Both the position numbers and the translations under genes were made by a program. The notes below the pieces were generated by a model. It had not been told where the DNA came from. It searched no databases and saw only the letters and a list, made by a program, of their open reading frames with translations. This document shows positions 62,303 through 64,000 of a DNA stretch of 64,000 bases, piece by piece. The stretch is taken from contig NZ_JALJWR010000001.1 in the NCBI RefSeq assembly GCF_024169315.1, forward strand, positions 5,134,501-5,198,500. The letters are read 5' to 3'. The stretch comes from Pseudomonas migulae. GTDB taxonomy: Bacteria; Pseudomonadota; Gammaproteobacteria; Pseudomonadales; Pseudomonadaceae. Position 1 is the stretch's first letter. Every line of letters begins with the position of its first letter.

Positions 62303-62570
62303 GGGGGGTGTTCTCAATTAGTTTCCACACCGCGTTGTCGCCTAAAAGCGGGCCAGGCAAGGCGCAGGCCGCTGGGAATGGTTGTTCCCTTTCCAAGGCC
62401 TGCAACGCAGCCTGGCCCGCTTTTAGGCACAACCCGAAGGGCCGGGCCTGCTGTTGTGCAGGGCTGCGTTGCTCGAAGCTTATTTGGAATGACCAAACCA
62501 CGCTTCTCGCGCCTTGCCCTGCGCAACAGCAGACCCGGCGCGGGGCGGAAACTAATTGAGAACACCCCCC
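62303..62570. mobile_element. 268-bp MITE-like element with perfect 24-bp terminal inverted repeats
   Basis: GGGGGGTGTTCTCAATTAGT plus TTCC (62303-62326) is the exact reverse complement of 62547-62570. Inside lie two further stem-loops: arms 62341-62358 and 62410-62427 (CCTAAAAGCGGGCCAGGC, perfect), and arms 62442-62465 and 62516-62539 (GCCGGGCCTGCTGTTGTGCA plus GGGC, two differences). Together they would fold as a three-way junction. The two inner arms also share sequence (AAGGCGC and GCAACGCAGC). There is no reading frame of note, and no target-site duplication was identified. It is either a non-autonomous transposon or a structured regulatory region. Confidence 0.75.
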
Positions 62571-62622
62571 AGTGTGCCGGATTCGTCGAAAATCGGCAAA
62601 AAAGCGGCTAAGTAAAGTTGAG

Positions 62623-62650
62623 TTGAGAGTTTTCACGTCTGTCATATACT
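62623..62650 (+). promoter_or_regulatory. Sigma-70-type promoter of the cold-shock gene
   Basis: TTGAGA (62623-62628), 16-base spacer, TATACT (62645-62650). Transcription would start near 62657, giving a leader of about 100 bases before the coding region, as is common for cold-shock mRNAs. Confidence 0.6.
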
Positions 62651-62755
62651 CGGCGAGCCCGCACTGGCCAGATAGTGGCACCTCTCAGTGCAAGCAATGT
62701 TCCCGAGGCTTTCCTGCGAAAAGCCCGATCAATAATAAAAAAGGAGTATGAACAG

Positions 62756-62965
62756 ATGGCAACACGTGAAACCGGCAACGTGAAGTGGTTCAACGACGCC
62801 AAGGGCTACGGTTTTATTCAGCGTGCGGACGGGGTAGATGTGTTCGTGCACTACCGCGCGATTCGCGGTGAAGGCCACCGGTCGCTGACCGAAGGTCAGC
62901 AGGTCGAGTATGCGGTGGTGACGGGCGAGAAGGGGTTGCAGGCTGAGGATGTGGTGGGGCTGTAA
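62756..62965 (+). CDS. Cold-shock-domain protein, 69 aa
   Basis: A small nucleic-acid-binding beta-barrel. ATG 62756 has AAGGAG nine bases upstream; open codons before 62756 belong to the leader. RNP-1 is KGYGFIQ and RNP-2 is VFVHY, within the CSD pattern [15 protein letters not shown], then [20 protein letters not shown] and [15 protein letters not shown]. It departs from CspA at FVHFSAI (here FVHYRAI). Such proteins melt RNA structure or act as RNA chaperones; cold induction is not shown. Confidence 0.9.
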   Translation: MATRETGNVKWFNDAKGYGFIQRADGVDVFVHYRAIRGEGHRSLTEGQQVEYAVVTGEKGLQAEDVVGL

Positions 62966-62991
62966 ATCCACCCTTCAGATTACGCAAAACC

Positions 62992-63085
62992 AAATGTGGG
63001 AGCGGGCTTGCTCGCGAATACGGTGCGTCAGTCCAAGTTTATATTGACTGACACACCGTATTCGCGAGCAAGCCCGCTCCCACAT
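62992..63085. repeat. REP inverted pair (REPIN)
   Basis: 41-base arms (62992-63032 and 63045-63085) with one difference, starting AATGTGGGAGCGGGCTTGCT, around a 12-base loop. Confidence 0.93.
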
Positions 63086-63102
63086 TCGATTGCGTACTGT
63101 TG

Positions 63103-63480
63103 TTAAACCGTTTTCCAGGTGATCTCTTCTTCACCATCGGCGCTGATGCGCATCCAGCGATCCGCTGTCTCTTCACCTTCTTCCTCGACCCAGCTGCCCG
63201 GTGCGCAACGCACTTCAACGTTCAGCGCGGCAAACGCGGCGCGGGCGCAGGCGATGTCGTCTTCCCACGGGGTCTGGTCGCTTTCCAGGTACAGGCTGTT
63301 CCATTTTCCTACGGCTTTCGGCAACCAGGTGACCGGCACGTTGCCAGCCTTGCACTTGTAGGTCTGGCCTTTCTGAACCCAGTCGGTGCACGGGCCCAAC
63401 GCTTCGCCGAGCCAGGTGGCGATGGCCTTGTAGTCGACGTCGGCGTCTTTCAGGTAAATCTCGATATCGGGTTGGCGCAT
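63103..63480 (-). CDS. Conserved hypothetical protein, 125 aa
   Basis: A small acidic soluble protein starting MRQPDIEIYLKDADVDYKAI at ATG 63480, where GAGGA lies five bases upstream; the open frame to 63552 is not used. It has segments ATWLGEALGPCTDWVQKGQT, SLYLESDQTPWEDD and APGSWVEEEGEETADRW and two or three cysteines. No signal peptide or family I recognise. Its position downstream of rlmA on the same strand, 76 bases apart, suggests co-transcription. Confidence 0.8.
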   Translation of the reverse strand: MRQPDIEIYLKDADVDYKAIATWLGEALGPCTDWVQKGQTYKCKAGNVPVTWLPKAVGKWNSLYLESDQTPWEDDIACARAAFAALNVEVRCAPGSWVEEEGEETADRWMRISADGEEEITWKTV

Positions 63481-63556
63481 GGATGTCCTCACTGCGGGTC
63501 TGAAAAATCCATTCGCGGATTTAGCCGGCCTCAAGCCGTTGCTCAAGACCAAAAAA

Positions 63557-64000
63557 TTATTGAAGTACGAAGTAATCGTAACGCATCGACACGGTGACCT
63601 CGAACGGCTCGACCTGGTCGATGACCGCCGCCCGGCGTTCGGCGCTGGCGCGCCAGCCGTGGGGCGTCATGGCCAACAGGTTGGCGCGATCCTGACCACT
63701 TGCGAGCGTCAGTTTGAATTCCAGGTTTTCGCTGTGCTGCAAAGCCATGCCTTCCGGGACCAAGGCCAGATGCTTGTCGTCGGTGTACTCACGCACTTCA
63801 TCGTACAGCCGTTCGCGCAATTCCATCAGATGGCCGCTGGTCGGCCCGACTTTCATCAAGCCGCCGCCGGGGCTGAGCAAGCGCTTGGCTTCTTCCCAGT
63901 CCAGCGGGCTGAACACGCTGGCGAGAAACTGACAACTGCCAGACGCCAACGGCACCCGCGCCATGCTGGCGATCAACCAGGTCAGTTGCGGGTTGCGTTT
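63557..64000 (-). CDS. rlmA: 23S rRNA guanine methyltransferase RlmA-type, C-terminal part (cut by window edge)
   Basis: The frame is open to the right edge (first visible codons encode KRNPQLTWLIASMARVPLAS) and stops at 63557; 147 residues are visible. Segments FLASVFSPLDWEEAKRLLSP, GGLMKVGPTSGHLMELRERL and the C-terminal FEVTVSMRYDYF fit the SAM-dependent methyltransferase RlmA (RrmA), which methylates G745 of 23S rRNA and has the 'GG-x-x-x-x-V-x-P-x-x-x-H-L-x-E-L' pattern. The zinc-finger N-terminus lies outside the window. Confidence 0.8.
   Translation of the reverse strand, partial: KRNPQLTWLIASMARVPLASGSCQFLASVFSPLDWEEAKRLLSPGGGLMKVGPTSGHLMELRERLYDEVREYTDDKHLALVPEGMALQHSENLEFKLTLASGQDRANLLAMTPHGWRASAERRAAVIDQVEPFEVTVSMRYDYFVLQ

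Overview
This window reads as chromosomal DNA of a Pseudomonas fluorescens-group bacterium. The evidence is the dense GC-rich gene packing, many conserved Pseudomonas genes in familiar order (hom-thrC, yaeQ-recJ, the wsp operon followed by prfB-lysS, ppc-adk-tsaB, rsmJ followed by a mexL-mexJ-mexK set), and about 17 REP-type palindromic repeats of the 'GTGGGAGCGGGCTTGCTCGCGAA' kind typical of that group. Both ends cut a gene: hom on the left and rlmA on the right. I see no rRNA, tRNA, CRISPR array or intact transposase.

Layout. 1-10.7 kb is mostly housekeeping: the end of hom, thrC, a 0.9 kb intergenic tract holding a large inverted repeat pair, a DUF3509-like gene followed by a possible small RNA, a periplasmic solute-binding-like protein, a CoA transferase, yaeQ, recJ, an Old Yellow Enzyme and opgD. 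10.7-13.9 kb is an accessory pocket: a 61-aa protein, an orphan antitoxin-like gene, a BRO-N phage-type gene, and an AT-richer two-gene cassette encoding a ComF-like phosphoribosyltransferase and a SLOG-type nucleotide-binding protein. That cassette is the best candidate for an uncharacterised system. 13.9-23.9 kb (all minus strand) is an amine/polyamine uptake and oxidation cluster: LysR regulator, two paralogous aminobutyraldehyde-type dehydrogenases, an ABC importer of the PotFGHI/YdcSTUV type and an APC permease.

24.1-33.5 kb holds a TerB/DUF533 protein and the complete wspA-B-C-D-E-F-R operon, a surface-sensing chemosensory pathway that controls the diguanylate cyclase WspR. 33.8-36.5 kb has prfB, with its intact programmed +1 frameshift, and lysS. 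36.6-42.8 kb carries a TetR regulator, a lipoprotein, a QEGLA-motif protein, a lipid-anchored hydrolase with a small membrane partner, and two DUF4398/OmpA lipoproteins. 43-51.8 kb carries ppc, adk, tsaB, a DUF72 protein, a PEP mutase-like enzyme, an extensin-like protein, a protein with an internal duplication, and rsmJ. 52-56.9 kb is a divergent TetR regulator and RND efflux pair of the MexL/MexJK type. 57-64 kb carries a Fic protein, two envelope proteins, plsB, an unusual 268-bp palindromic element, a cold-shock protein, a conserved hypothetical gene and the 3' part of rlmA.

Repeats sit in almost every larger intergenic gap, usually as inverted pairs between converging genes or after operons. 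One REP cluster falls inside the ABC importer operon, where it could separate the expression level of the binding protein from that of the membrane subunits.
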